Shown here: positions 22,101-30,998 of the stretch, in pieces
Numbering within the stretch: the first letter of the stretch is position 1
Layout: every line of letters starts with the position of its first letter
Source of the DNA: Sipunculus nudus
Lineage: Eukaryota; Annelida; Sipuncula; Golfingiida; Sipunculidae
Direction of reading: 5' to 3'
Assembly (NCBI GenBank): GCA_026874595.1
Contig: CM049309.1
Span: forward strand, 44,223,079-44,287,078
Length of the DNA: 64,000 nucleotides
The notes under the pieces: model-generated
What the model was told of the DNA's origin: nothing
The model's input: only the letters and a program-made list of their open reading frames with translations
Databases searched by the model: none
Position numbers and translations under genes: made by a program

Positions 22101-24418
22101 AAAATATCATATATAAAATAAATCTTATTTAAATAAAAATTATCTGATTTATTTTTTTTTTTAATTTATAATTTTTCTGAACCCCTTCTAAGCACCGGTA
22201 TTATTGCCTTAAAATGTACAATGTGTCATATAATGCAGTATGCCCATTATATACTTTGTATAATATGGAGGGAATATGACCAGCTACCCAAATTTCAGGC
22301 AAAACATGATAGTAGGAAATGAACATTAGATCATATTTTTCACAATAATATTTTGGACCAGTCTGTTTACCTGAAGGCCTTCATACACGCAGAAGTTAAA
22401 TAATAGTGATTTACATGTAAACTGCCATTTCTACAAAAATATGGTAGATAAAATGCAAAAAAAAATTCCAAATATACATTTTTAACCTATTCAAGTTTTC
22501 TTTCGAGTACCTACCTTTAAAATCCAGGCCTGATTTAAAGAAATTACATATAAGGTTTTATTGTAATGATAATCTGCCTTGCATCTGTACATATGCTCTG
22601 TCTGTCAGTGCCAGTTAGTCTCCTGATTCTAACTGGTGTGCGAGTCAAGGACTGTTTCACTAGAAGCAGAACATGACAAAATATGTCATGCGGCATGCAT
22701 TCATGCCAAGATCATATCAGTTATCATAAATACCTTCAATATAATCACTATGCAGTTGGCATAAAATCTGTCACGTTTTCATAAAATCTTGCATGTTTTC
22801 ATCTCGTGTAGTGTCAAGATTTTATTTATGATGAAGAGCTGTTCACACTAAAGTTGTTAATTAGTAAGGGTTCAGAACTAATTAGTCTTGATTGACACAG
22901 TGACAAGCAGAAAGGTAACTGAGTAATACTAGACTGAACCATGCATATAAAATGTTTCAGGATGGTTTATCCAGGCAGTTTCTGTCAACAGGCAGCAGGA
23001 GAGATGAATTAAAGGTAGAAAGAGAGGCGGGTACAAAGTGGCACATCTGGTGCACAGGTAAGTGTAAGAGGTGACATGATTCTGCTTCACATGCCCATAG
23101 AATTGTTAAGAAACCTATAAGATTAACAATGTGTTATCATAAATTTGATTGTCAAGCAGTTTGAAAAATCTGTCATTAATATTAGGGTGATGACAATGCA
23201 TCATAGAATGGATACATTGAATTGCAAGACCTTGATTAAATTGTAATTGATTATTAACTTTCGCATCCATTCATTTCAATTATTATTTTTGCATATACCA
23301 TCCCAAAGTTCTCTGTGAGCTCTCAAATTCGACGGAGCAGTTCTCAATGTCTTAACATAATAGCTCTTACTCCTGTCTGTGCCCTTAATCTTTAAATTTT
23401 CATTGACCACTCCACATGCATGGAAAAAATAGATTGAGAGTTACATTTTTCTTTTCTTTGCTGAAATTTACTGAAATCCATTTTGGTAACATTGATTTTA
23501 CTTTTTTAAAAGAATTAGCTTTGCAAGTAAGACTTGAATCAAAGGTTAAGAATTAATAATTTAATCAATTATAAGGGGCCCCCTTACAGTTCACAGGCCT
23601 AATTAATATTATTCCCATTTAATGGTTGACTTTGAAATATGTGCAAATTGCTGATAAATTCTCCATTACAAATTTACAATATATGCATCTTCCCAAAAAC
23701 TGATCAACTTTATTGAGAAAGAAGTTAGTTTTATAAATTCATTGAATATCCCAATGCTTAAGCCAGACTAGTATTATTATAACTTATTTTATAAATGTTA
23801 ATCAGAACAGTCAACTAAATTCTATGTAAGACTTAAAATATCTGCACTCTTGTCATATATGCATTCTTCTGGTAAATGAATGGATTTATAAAGTCTATGT
23901 AAAATACTGTTTCATAATACTTTCATTTGCACATCTTGGAAAACCATTATTAATGAGTTTTATCATATTTTGGTGCAGAAGAAATGAACCGAAACATTGA
24001 AGTGCAGCAGGTGCGTAGAAACAGCAGAAACCGCCACCTATTTCGTCAGCTGTCGCACGAGGTCACAAGGGCAATATATGACCCACCAGAGGGCCATGTG
24101 CTGTTCTTTGCATACCATCACCAGTACAAACCTCACACGCTGGCAGGGGTAGGGTGCTGTGAGAAAGGTCAACATTCATCAAACCATTCCATCATGTATT
24201 TGTTTATTAAATCATTTTACCAAAAACGTGGAATTGGAAAATCTCTGTTGACTAGTATGGAAGATTATCTACTGAGAGATTCGTCGCGGAACATTGAGAT
24301 AGAGGCTGCAGGAAAAGCTGTGGGATTCTTTGAGAAACACGGGTATAGCCTGGTCGGAGAACCTATCAAACCTCCTTACAGTGGCTCAGATTTGTTCAGG
24401 ACTCTGCAAAAAATATAA
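7998..24418 (+). CDS. GNAT-family N-acetyltransferase, multi-exon gene span
   Basis: Transfers an acetyl group from acetyl-CoA to an unknown amine. Proposed exons: 7998-8024 (start), 10511-10558, 17983-18034, 22992-23057, 23979-24418, totalling 633 bp or 210 residues plus stop, each junction in phase with AG/GT borders. The N-terminal third is lysine-rich and charged ([53 protein letters not shown]) and not recognised. The C-terminal 140 residues are a GNAT domain: strand IMYLFIKSF, the acetyl-CoA pyrophosphate loop Q-K-R-G-I-G-K (about 146-152), then [20 protein letters not shown]. The first three exons lie in MAPK15 introns on the opposite strand, and the MAPK15 start lies in this gene's third intron. 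The last exon is the firmest part; the first exon is the weakest. Confidence 0.6.
8115..8460 (+). repeat. Dispersed ~350-bp repeat, copy 1
   Basis: Shares long similarity with the reverse complement of 29470-29830: TGTGGAATATATG and CTTGTTGTCC at the left, CCTGTAGATGTCTCCACATG in the centre, AGACACTCCAAAACCAATGC, then a GGACAGACAGACAG end. Both ends carry CGCTTCC-type inverted sequence, suggesting a small DNA element. It ends directly at the exon 8 donor of MAPK15. Confidence 0.6.
8465..8599 (-). CDS. MAPK15: MAPK15 exon 8
   Basis: [44 protein letters not shown]: the C-lobe end of the kinase domain. Acceptor TTTACAG, donor GTAGGT. A dispersed repeat (8115-8460) ends four bases from the donor. 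Confidence 0.94.
8660..9330. repeat. 36-bp minisatellite with 108-bp higher-order unit
   Basis: Core ATCATGGTCTGTAACTCAAA recurs every 36 bases (the GGTCTG ends at 8820, 8856, 8892, 8928), and every third unit is nearly identical, giving a 108-bp superunit. Because 36 is a multiple of three, open frames appear on both strands; these are not genes. The edges are degenerate. Lies in MAPK15 intron 7. Confidence 0.85.
9632..9689 (-). CDS. MAPK15: MAPK15 exon 7 (short)
   Basis: Only 58 bp: (D)[19 protein letters not shown]. It links PSKE to [10 protein letters not shown] and occupies the place of the human LALGSGCRASVLHQLGSR stretch. Acceptor TTTACAG, donor GTAAGT, phase 1 to 2. Short, but both junctions are in frame. 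Confidence 0.88.
9690..10789 (-). other. MAPK15 intron 6
   Basis: No transposon recognised. It contains acetyltransferase exon 2 on the other strand (10511-10558). Confidence 0.6.
10511..10558 (+). CDS. Acetyltransferase exon 2
   Basis: 48 bp, [16 protein letters not shown], acceptor AATTGTTCTGCAG, donor GTAACC. Only this frame is open, phase 0 to 0. It lies in MAPK15 intron 6 (9690-10789) on the opposite strand. The peptide looks like a charged amphipathic helix. Confidence 0.55.
10790..10929 (-). CDS. MAPK15: MAPK15 exon 6
   Basis: Completes K195 and continues [45 protein letters not shown]. This is subdomain IX and the start of the MAPK insert. Phase 2 to 1. Donor is GTCAGG; reading through it would add an unconserved tail. 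Confidence 0.93.
11484..11650 (-). CDS. MAPK15: MAPK15 exon 5 (activation loop)
   Basis: Residues 140-194: PSNVLLD, then [10 protein letters not shown], then the activation loop with T176-E-Y178 in [20 protein letters not shown]. The TEY motif is the dual phosphorylation site that MAPK15 largely autophosphorylates. Phase 0 to 2, donor GTAAGT. Confidence 0.95.
11651..13252 (-). other. MAPK15 introns 3 and 4
   Basis: AT-rich intron sequence around exon 4 (12610-12740). Nothing else was recognised on either strand. Confidence 0.6.
12610..12740 (-). CDS. MAPK15: MAPK15 exon 4
   Basis: Residues 96-139, beginning [20 protein letters not shown] and ending VIHRDQK, with the catalytic HRD. Acceptor TTACAG, donor GTCAGC (a less common +3 to +6 context). 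Phase 1 to 0. Confidence 0.94.
13253..13373 (-). CDS. MAPK15: MAPK15 exon 3
   Basis: Begins [20 protein letters not shown] and ends YLVFEFM plus one base. It contains the alpha-C glutamate region and the hinge (VFEFM). Phase 0 to 1, donor GTAAGT. Confidence 0.95.
13795..14340. repeat. ~135-bp tandem repeat with DR1 motifs
   Basis: Three diverged copies, marked by TGACCTNTGACCT at 13841, 13977 and 14112, each followed by AAATATG(C/T)(G/A)TG. The left end is a short hairpin (GCACCGCAAATGGTGC), and the right end has a CAGACAGGCGGACGGA motif seen in other repeats here. Lies in MAPK15 intron 2. Confidence 0.6.
14373..14471 (-). CDS. MAPK15: MAPK15 exon 2
   Basis: 33 codons, [20 protein letters not shown] then [13 protein letters not shown]. 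It holds the second half of the glycine loop and the ATP-anchoring lysine K42. Acceptor GTTTCAG, donor GTAAGT, phase 0 to 0. Confidence 0.95.
15153..17157 (+). mobile_element. Older hAT-like element, interrupted
   Basis: The pieces 15153-15660 and 16585-17157 together equal the reverse complement of the inner element 15661-16576, in the same order, with GGTACAGGTACTTGTGAAA near the left and GGTACAAATACC near the right. Its terminal sequences are more diverged (CAGAACCTGGGTA), and no clear target duplication remains. No transposase frame, so non-autonomous. Confidence 0.6.
15661..16576 (-). mobile_element. Younger hAT-like non-autonomous element, nested
   Basis: Termini CAGGGTTGGGGCTAGGTAC and GTACCTGACCCCAACCCTG are inverse copies. 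It is flanked by TTATGTAT (15653-15660) and ATATGTAT (16577-16584), a 7/8-match duplication of the 8-bp size typical of hAT elements, whose ends also often begin CAGGG. 916 bp, no transposase, many GGTACAGGTAC subterminal copies. The insertion splits the older copy in opposite orientation. Confidence 0.75.
17983..18034 (+). CDS. Acetyltransferase exon 3
   Basis: [17 protein letters not shown] plus one base. Acceptor TGATCTATTTCTTACAG is strong and donor is GTCAGT. The other two frames have stops. Phase 0 to 1. It lies inside MAPK15 intron 1, antisense. Confidence 0.6.
18285..18360 (-). repeat. tRNA-derived SINE-like segment
   Basis: On the minus strand a box A-like GGCTCACTTAGTAGCATG is followed at normal tRNA spacing by a box B GGTTCGATTCC. 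Such split promoters mark tRNA-derived SINEs. It does not fold as an intact tRNA by eye (no CCA-paired acceptor stem seen). Confidence 0.5.
18468..18533. repeat. GC-rich tandem hairpins
   Basis: GTGGGGGCTCCGCCCCCAC is a perfect hairpin with a 3-base loop, followed by GGGGAACCCTTGGTTCCCC, a second perfect hairpin. This is the most GC-rich block in a very AT-rich region. Confidence 0.7.
19072..19137 (-). CDS. MAPK15: MAPK15 exon 1 (start codon)
   Basis: 22 codons, ending LGKG, phase 0, donor GTGAGT. The ATG at 19137 gives [22 protein letters not shown], which aligns in length with the human N-terminus before the glycine loop. It is preceded by a short untranslated stretch, and no longer N-terminal extension is needed. 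Confidence 0.9.
20846..20960 (+). repeat. Two-copy tandem duplication
   Basis: CATCTTTGTTTACATGCTGA followed by GCCAA(C/T)CAGAT occurs twice about 72 bases apart. The family also resembles the sequence near 34850. Confidence 0.6.
21000..21660 (+). repeat. Diverged ~155-bp repeat family, left cluster
   Basis: Repeated phrase ATAGATTATGGATGGCTTTA, then a CACAAGACTAGTGGTGCNACCTACAATC-like run, then TTTTTGCTT. It is shared with 31100-31660. Copies are heavily diverged. Confidence 0.5.
22992..23057 (+). CDS. Acetyltransferase exon 4
   Basis: Acceptor TTTCTGTCAACAG, then (G)[21 protein letters not shown], then a consensus GTAAGT donor. Phase 1 to 1, joining exon 3 (G+GC) and exon 5 (G+AA) without a stop. 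An alternative upstream acceptor at 22960 is also open but does not fit the phase of exon 3. Confidence 0.6.
23238..23605 (+). repeat. Dispersed repeat, copy A
   Basis: Same order of phrases as 37455-37795: GTAATTGATTATTAACTTTC, CAAAGTTCTCTGTGAGCTCT, GAGAGTTACATTTTTCTTTT, and a CAGGCCTA end. Lies in the acetyltransferase intron before the last exon. Confidence 0.55.
23979..24418 (+). CDS. Acetyltransferase last exon (GNAT domain)
   Basis: Enters in frame as [12 protein letters not shown] after acceptor TTTTGGTGCAG and runs to TAA at 24416-24418. Visible GNAT features: beta strand [20 protein letters not shown], strand [11 protein letters not shown], CoA-binding [10 protein letters not shown], then [20 protein letters not shown] and the end [11 protein letters not shown]. 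It would also make a 144-residue protein if translated from its own ATG at 23984. The surrounding 2 kb is much richer in AT, which supports coding selection here. Confidence 0.85.
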
Positions 24419-25625
24419 AAAGTAGTATCATCAACGACACAACATGAGTATCAACAGTTCACTTATGAAGACTGGAACCCATGAATGAGCTGGTGAGTCA
24501 TGTAAATTAGATCTGGACATTTTCTTCTTAGCCATTTTGTGTTATAATGAATTTTGTGTGCAGATGGGGATTTCTTTGGAAATCTGTGATATTTTTTAAT
24601 CCCTGTTATGTCATGCAGGTCAGAATATTAAATGTTGCCTCTTGCAACAGTTTTGTATATTTAGTTGAAATAGGCTCTCTCCTGTGAATATCAAATTGCA
24701 TCACATTATTGTGTGCACTTGGTGTGTATATACACGGTTTATCCTCATAAAATTATTGAAGTGCTAATTAATAACTCTTTTAGATTTAACGCACGAAAGA
24801 TATTGATGGATGAGGTATTGGACTAAAATGATGATATTATGATATTCAGTTATGAATCTTAAATTGCAAGTCAGAATTGTTAAGAACTAGAATATGGAAG
24901 AAATAATATCCATCAATTTTAATTTTTGACTGATTTTTACTATATATTATGTACAGTTGTAGCTTAAGATTTTTTTTTTCACACAAGCATTAAACCATCT
25001 GTTTGTCAATTGTCAGCCCAAGTTAAAAATAATGGGACAAAGTATGTTTCACTTGAATTTTTTTTGGTTTAATATAAGACTGTCATAAACTTGTTTTACT
25101 AAAATGTGTAACATATGTTTTTTATATACAGCCTTTGGACAGTTTAAAAATATTCTCATAAAACAAACTTTTGTACCTGTTTAAAGTGTTATAATGAGGA
25201 ACTTAGTAAATTGTAAATAGATAAATTATTATATTTAAGATATTAATGATTTTTGAGTTTAACTCATTTTTGATGTGTATTTATTTAATGATTAAAAGAC
25301 AATATCTATCAGTGTTGCATTTATACATGTAAATGGTATACAGGAGTGTTCATTAACTTACTGCCATATAACTTATTACAGTGTAAGCTCTGTTATCTGA
25401 TATCTACTCCTTTTTATAACTGTGTAGAGTTTGAGAGTGCAAAGATGTTTGCATATATATTTCACTTTTTCACCTGATTTGTGTTCAGCCCAAACACAAA
25501 TATTTTGAAGTCTGTTATATTATAGGCATATCATTAACTTGATATGGTGAATGTCATTTCATTTATAAAATGTTATTATTTGTATATATGCACGCAGAGC
25601 ATATTTAAATGCATTTTCCATGTTG

Positions 25626-25628
<3 letters not shown>

Positions 25629-25690
<62 letters not shown>
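25629..25690. repeat. (TA)n microsatellite
   Basis: About 60 bases of alternating TA with one ATTA break, in the acetyltransferase 3' UTR. Confidence 0.9.
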
Positions 25691-25692
<2 letters not shown>

Positions 25693-25735
25693 TTATTAAT
25701 TATGTAAAGAACTACTGAAAATGTTGCCTTGAATT

Positions 25736-25741
25736 AATAAA
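25736..25741 (+). terminator. Candidate poly(A) signal of the acetyltransferase
   Basis: AATAAA about 1.3 kb after the stop, just downstream of the TA repeat. Confidence 0.45.
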
Positions 25742-25760
25742 GTGAATTTGTATACATATT

Positions 25761-27131
25761 CTGAGTCTTCTGAGACAACACTGTATTACTGGAATTGTGT
25801 TGAACAAAAGTGATAAACATGGGTGTGAGAGAGAGAAAGAAGGAGAGAGAGAGAGAGGTTAGATGCAAGAAAAAGTTGAAAAAGTCAGGAATATATGTAT
25901 CCTCATTGTCATTAAGTCCAGGTCACTCAGTCTTTACATTAATTTAAAATGAAAGTTCCACCAAATCAAAGGAAAACTATGAACTTTGTCTGAAACCACC
26001 CCAATCTGTTCTACCTTACCATCGTGAGGTATGTATTCTAGCCTGTTTTCAGTCTGAGGGTCATAGTTTAAATTCTAGATAAGTTTCTGCAAAAATTTGG
26101 AATGTGGTGATGAGCAGAATAAGAAAACTAATTTATTTTCAAGCTTTATCTTGTACATTTTTCAGTTCCCTTTAAAGATAAAATACTATTAGAAATATTT
26201 GGACCAATAACAATTGACAAAATTCCTCTGCAGAATGGTCGAAAACGTATACAGCTTATTGGCTTAGGGAACATATTGTAAAAGCCATAACTAAGCTTGC
26301 ATATGTAAGCTTTGATAAATAATTTTGAGACAGTGGGAGAGAGAAGGCGTGCCTGATGTTAACTCCATGCGTATACTCGTAAAACTATATTATAGGGCAA
26401 AATTCAGAACAAGTCAATAATTATCACTTCCAAACCTTTCTCAGTTGATTCTATCGTAATTTTCCCCGTAGAATTCATTTCCGTTTGGAACATATTTTAT
26501 TCGTGAATATTTAATGATATAATTTGCATAATTAAATAAATTAGGAAAAATAATTATATATATAACATATATACTGTTAAACTTCCAGGTGGTGGACTAA
26601 TTTATGTGTCTGGGGTAAAAAAAATATTCAAACATTTACATACATAATTTAACTCTTTGTAAAATTTGGTTTCAGCATTATGTAAATTAGGCAAATTATT
26701 AAATTTATTGTCGATATAGTGACAATTATCGAATTGTTGTGTTTTGCCCTGTCTAGTATACATGTTTCTTTTTAACCTTCCCTGATTGCACGGAGACCAA
26801 TAGTATGGTGTAACGTCACCAAATTTTATTCCAGGGGAGTCGATACAGTGGGGGGGGGGGTTATATATATCCCCCATCTAATTTAAAGCAAGGGAGGATG
26901 GTCAATGTTATCTCCCCCCCCCCCCCCCCGCATGTCAGAGAATAATGTTTATATATTGGAAATGAAATATATGAATAATTAGAATAAGACTTTGGTTCTA
27001 TTTTTAGTTGATTATGAAATATTTTATATCTTAACCTGGTTCTGAAGTGACCTATACGGGAAACAGTACCTTATTTTTTTTAAACCTTATACTTAATTGT
27101 TGTATATTTGACATGTGTCACACAGAAATGA

Positions 27132-27136
<5 letters not shown>
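25761..27136. other. Intergenic, no gene seen
   Basis: AT-rich. Contains a GA-rich run at 25827-25858, a G-run near 26850 and a C-run near 26913-26931. The short minus frame 26602-26877 has no recognisable feature. Confidence 0.6.

Positions 27137-27183
<47 letters not shown>
27137..27183. repeat. (TA)n microsatellite
   Basis: Uninterrupted TA dinucleotides. Confidence 0.9.
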
Positions 27184-27186
<3 letters not shown>

Positions 27187-28367
27187 CCTAACTTTTTTAC
27201 CCTCCCACACAAACACACATCCTTGAATATAAATTGACGCCATCCATTAGTCTGTGTTCTAGCCGCCGACGGCGACGCAACAGGTTTCAGATTTTTGTTG
27301 CGTCGCCGGCCCACCAAAGGGCTTACTGGGGTTATAGCACGATACGATCTGTTACTCTTAGAAAGGAACTTGAATAAAAATATTTCCTATGGTTTTAACA
27401 AACCAATGTTCACATAATGTTGTATGTCGAAAGGCCTGTAATAAAAAATAACCATTCTAGAAAGCATGAAGCACCCGTAACATCAACAACTGATATCATT
27501 TGTCCAGAGAGAATTGAAGCATTAACAGCCCCGGTAGACATCTTGCATTTGGTGGCATTCCTGTATAAGGCTTTAGGCCTGTGTACTATTATGTTCATAA
27601 TTTAACTTCCTTGGTGCAAAATAGGGCTGAGAACAGAACAGTAATATGTTTTATAGTGGTCATATATACAATACACATAGATGTACTGAACATTAATCAG
27701 TGATATATGTTAAATCTTACAGTTGTGTATGGAGTGTTATAATCACAGTTAACTGCATTTCAATCTATGGACTCCACATTGCGTCAGTCACTGAAAAAAG
27801 CAATTGAGGAGTTCATTCTTATGGGCTATCTGTGTTCATGAACCCTATGAGCACGAGACTCGTTTGCATATACGCTTTATTATATCGATGTACACGAGGT
27901 GAGCCATTTTTGGCATTTTTAAAACCTTCAGATTTTAAGTGCCCATTAAAATATCATGCACAATTCGGGTAAAAATTGACTAAAAAATGTAGGATATCTA
28001 CGATAAGAGCTCGCGCCTAATAGTTACCGAATCCGTCACTAGATGGCACTAGATACCATAATCACCATCACCTGTATGATAAATTAGCAATGGACGGATC
28101 ATTATAAATTCGCAGTTTGATGGTATTTTCCTTAAGTAAGCATCGTCGTTTGCTATCACCTTGCACTCTAGGCTCATTTTTTTATACAAAACGAATTATT
28201 CCACTGATGTCATAGCAGATAGCAAGTTTTCAGTTGGCCCATGTAAAAATACATGAAAATATCTCCAGGCATATTTTTGCTCACTGACCTTGCATATATT
28301 TTTCATGTTTCAATGAAATTATAACATTTTTCTCATATAAAGTTAACTTCTCACGTGAAAAATAACT

Positions 28368-28373
28368 TTTATT
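28368..28373 (-). terminator. Candidate poly(A) signal of the bHLH gene
   Basis: AATAAA on the minus strand about 350 bases past the stop codon; other AT-rich signals nearby are possible. Confidence 0.3.
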
Positions 28374-28726
28374 CAAAATCACAATTTGGAATAAATTAAA
28401 AAAAAACACACTTTTTGGGAAACATTGAACTTTGTGGGTATGAATTAAGATGTGGCTGTCGTTACTGAGAAATATCGATTTAAAACTCATGCTTTTCACT
28501 CAGATCCCATTTAGAGAAAAGGCGTAAACGATATGCGTGTGTTCCATATGAGTAAAATATTTTGACGGATATAAGATATGAACTGGAAGTTCGAACATGA
28601 GGTTTTGTGTGCATTTTGCTTCAAAACCAAATTTCATGGCAGTTAGTCATGATTGAATGATAGTGTGATGTATATTTTCCGTAGGAGGAACCCGTTCGAG
28701 TCCTGTTCAGTGGAAGTTCTCCAGTA

Positions 28727-28861
28727 TCAAAAGAGAAGGGACCTGCGATGTTCGTTGTTCGATTTTCTAATACCAGATGGCGCTTGTTGCACATGTTGGC
28801 CCAACATCCCATGCGCACGTTTGGACACGCCAGGATAGAGGCGGGATCTCATCGGCCATTT
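28727..28861 (-). CDS. TCF24: TCF23/24-like exon 2
   Basis: [44 protein letters not shown], stop at 28727. The KWPMRSRLY block is the conserved C-terminal motif of the family and makes this exon secure although it lies 9.6 kb from the first. Confidence 0.88.
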   Translation of the reverse strand, partial: KWPMRSRLYPGVSKRAHGMLGQHVQQAPSGIRKSNNEHRRSLLF

Positions 28862-30942
28862 CTGTAACAACAACAACAAAAATCCTTAAGCTCGGTAAAC
28901 AGTTGTTACAGTGGTGCTTTGCATCTCAAAGTGTGATAACTAGATATGGCATTGACTTTTTGACTTACACACCGCTGACATTACTTTTGGGTAATCGATC
29001 TATATTATAATTGACGGTGGCCGCAGTGGAGTTTGTCACGGAGCTCCCCTGACGCCACGCCTCGGATATACACGTTTTTGATCATGTAATTTAAAGAATG
29101 ATACAAAGTGTGTCCTCCAGGGGTAATTTTCCTTATTTCTCCATAAATCTAGAGGTATTTCAAAATAAATATCCAAGGGCCTATCACAGCGCCACCTGTC
29201 TGCAACTACGTTTGTGTATCAATGGATAAAGCATGTAGTTTCTTCTTTGAACGGAGGTCTGACACCCTCCGCTGCCTTGCTTTGGAGACTCATGGAGTCA
29301 GACATAACAAAATATTCAGGTTTTCATATACAACATAAACAAACACAATTTGTGTATTACTAAAATATGTGGTAAGTAGGGACTGAAATAAACTTTTGTC
29401 TGATCTCTTAATTATTAATTTACAAATTATCTTTATGTATGCTCGAACTATGGCCTATGCAAATGTTCACCTGTCACGGGTACCTTTTTCTGTTATTTAT
29501 TGTCTGTTATTTATTGGGTTTGTCTGTCCGTCCGTCAGGTTTTCGTTTCCGTGCGATAACTTTCCTAAATATTACCCGATTTCATTCATACCTTGGTTAG
29601 GATTTGTTTTGGAGAGTCTATCTGAAAATTTATTCTCATCAGCTCCAAAACAACCTCACTAACAAAATTATGACATGTGGGGACATCTTCAGGGGATAAT
29701 GAAAACTAAAACACAGCCACTATGACATGTGAAGACATCTTCAGGCGTAAATAAAAAAAAATGAGGAGGCAAGCCTGAAGGACAACAAGAGGCGGAAGCG
29801 GAGGACATAAATTCCACGAATTTGCTTGTTAATATTAAAATAGTTTAATCGTTATTAAATATTACAGTACCATATGCCGTATTGTATTCGAGTGCAGAAT
29901 AATGAACGGGTAGATGAAGCTAGTATTATCAATAGAGCAGACTACAACAATTACTCGTCAATGAGCGTACTGACCAAACCAAAAGGTCATAGTGTTATTC
30001 TGATTTATATTATTAAGACAATAAGACATATATCTACATTATAATTGACTATAGTAATTCTAGATATGCACTTTTTTCATGCCCTTTTTTGCAACACTGT
30101 CGGGAAAGTTGCAAATTGTCTCAGAAGAGTGATTATTTCCCTTATTTCTATATAAATCGAGATATATTTCAAATTAGTTTTCAAAGTGGTTATCGCAGCG
30201 CCATCTGTCGGCAACTATGATTCTATATCAAGGTAAACAGTGGTCTCTTATTCCAAAAAAGGGCCTCAGGCCTTTTTGTGTTATCTTTACATTTCCGGGA
30301 CTCCTACAGTCAAACATTACAGAATGTTTAGTTGTTCTATGCCATCAACAGACACGATTTATTCTATTAGTAAAATATATGGTTAATAGGACCGGAATAA
30401 ACTGTTGTCTTTACTACTGCTGTTACCACTACAGGCATGTTGTTCCTATAGCCAGAGCACCAACATGTTCACCGTTCACGGGTGTGTTGTTGCGTGATCT
30501 GTTAATATACATAATATATATATATAAATATAACTTAAGTTTCTACACATGATCGTTACTTAGGCTTTCCCTCCGATAAAGCTGATCTACTGGTATATTA
30601 TGGATACGGGAATAAATCTGTCTATACTTAAAAGTGCCTGTGTGTGTACTGAGAGGTTTCACAGGGCCCGGGGGGGGGGGGGGGTGGATGTGCAAAAATA
30701 TTCAAAGATCTGCCACTGTTGATATTGATATCAGAAGAGATGAACTTTTATATAGATATTATACAAACTTCTTTAAATCAAATGTTTTCTAACATGGAAT
30801 TTTAAACGTGTTGTGTTATTCCCCACTGGAATAATATAACGTAAAATGTAAAGTATTTATATTCATGAGTAAACTTTCAGTGCAGGATGAGGGAACGCCA
30901 CAACTCCCAAAAACTACAACATTCTGGTGCAAGGCCAGACCA

Positions 30943-30998
<56 letters not shown>

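Larger units (their letters stand above)
19138..22991. other. Region 5' of MAPK15, within the acetyltransferase intron
   Basis: Holds the MAPK15 upstream region, a short tandem duplication (20846-20960), G-runs near 20488 and 21233, and members of the ~155-bp family (21000-21660). Short open frames at 20243-20551 and 21079-21317 overlap each other in several frames and look like chance. No promoter element was identified with confidence. Confidence 0.5.
24419..25760 (+). other. Acetyltransferase 3' untranslated region
   Basis: AT-rich non-coding stretch after the stop, with a (TA)n run at 25629-25690 and an AATAAA at 25736-25741. Earlier weak signals could give shorter forms. Confidence 0.5.

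Noticed and set aside
22946-22952. TATAAAA as a promoter of a single-exon acetyltransferase
   Set aside because: The sequence after it is better explained as an intron end with an acceptor at 22991 whose phase fits both neighbouring exons.
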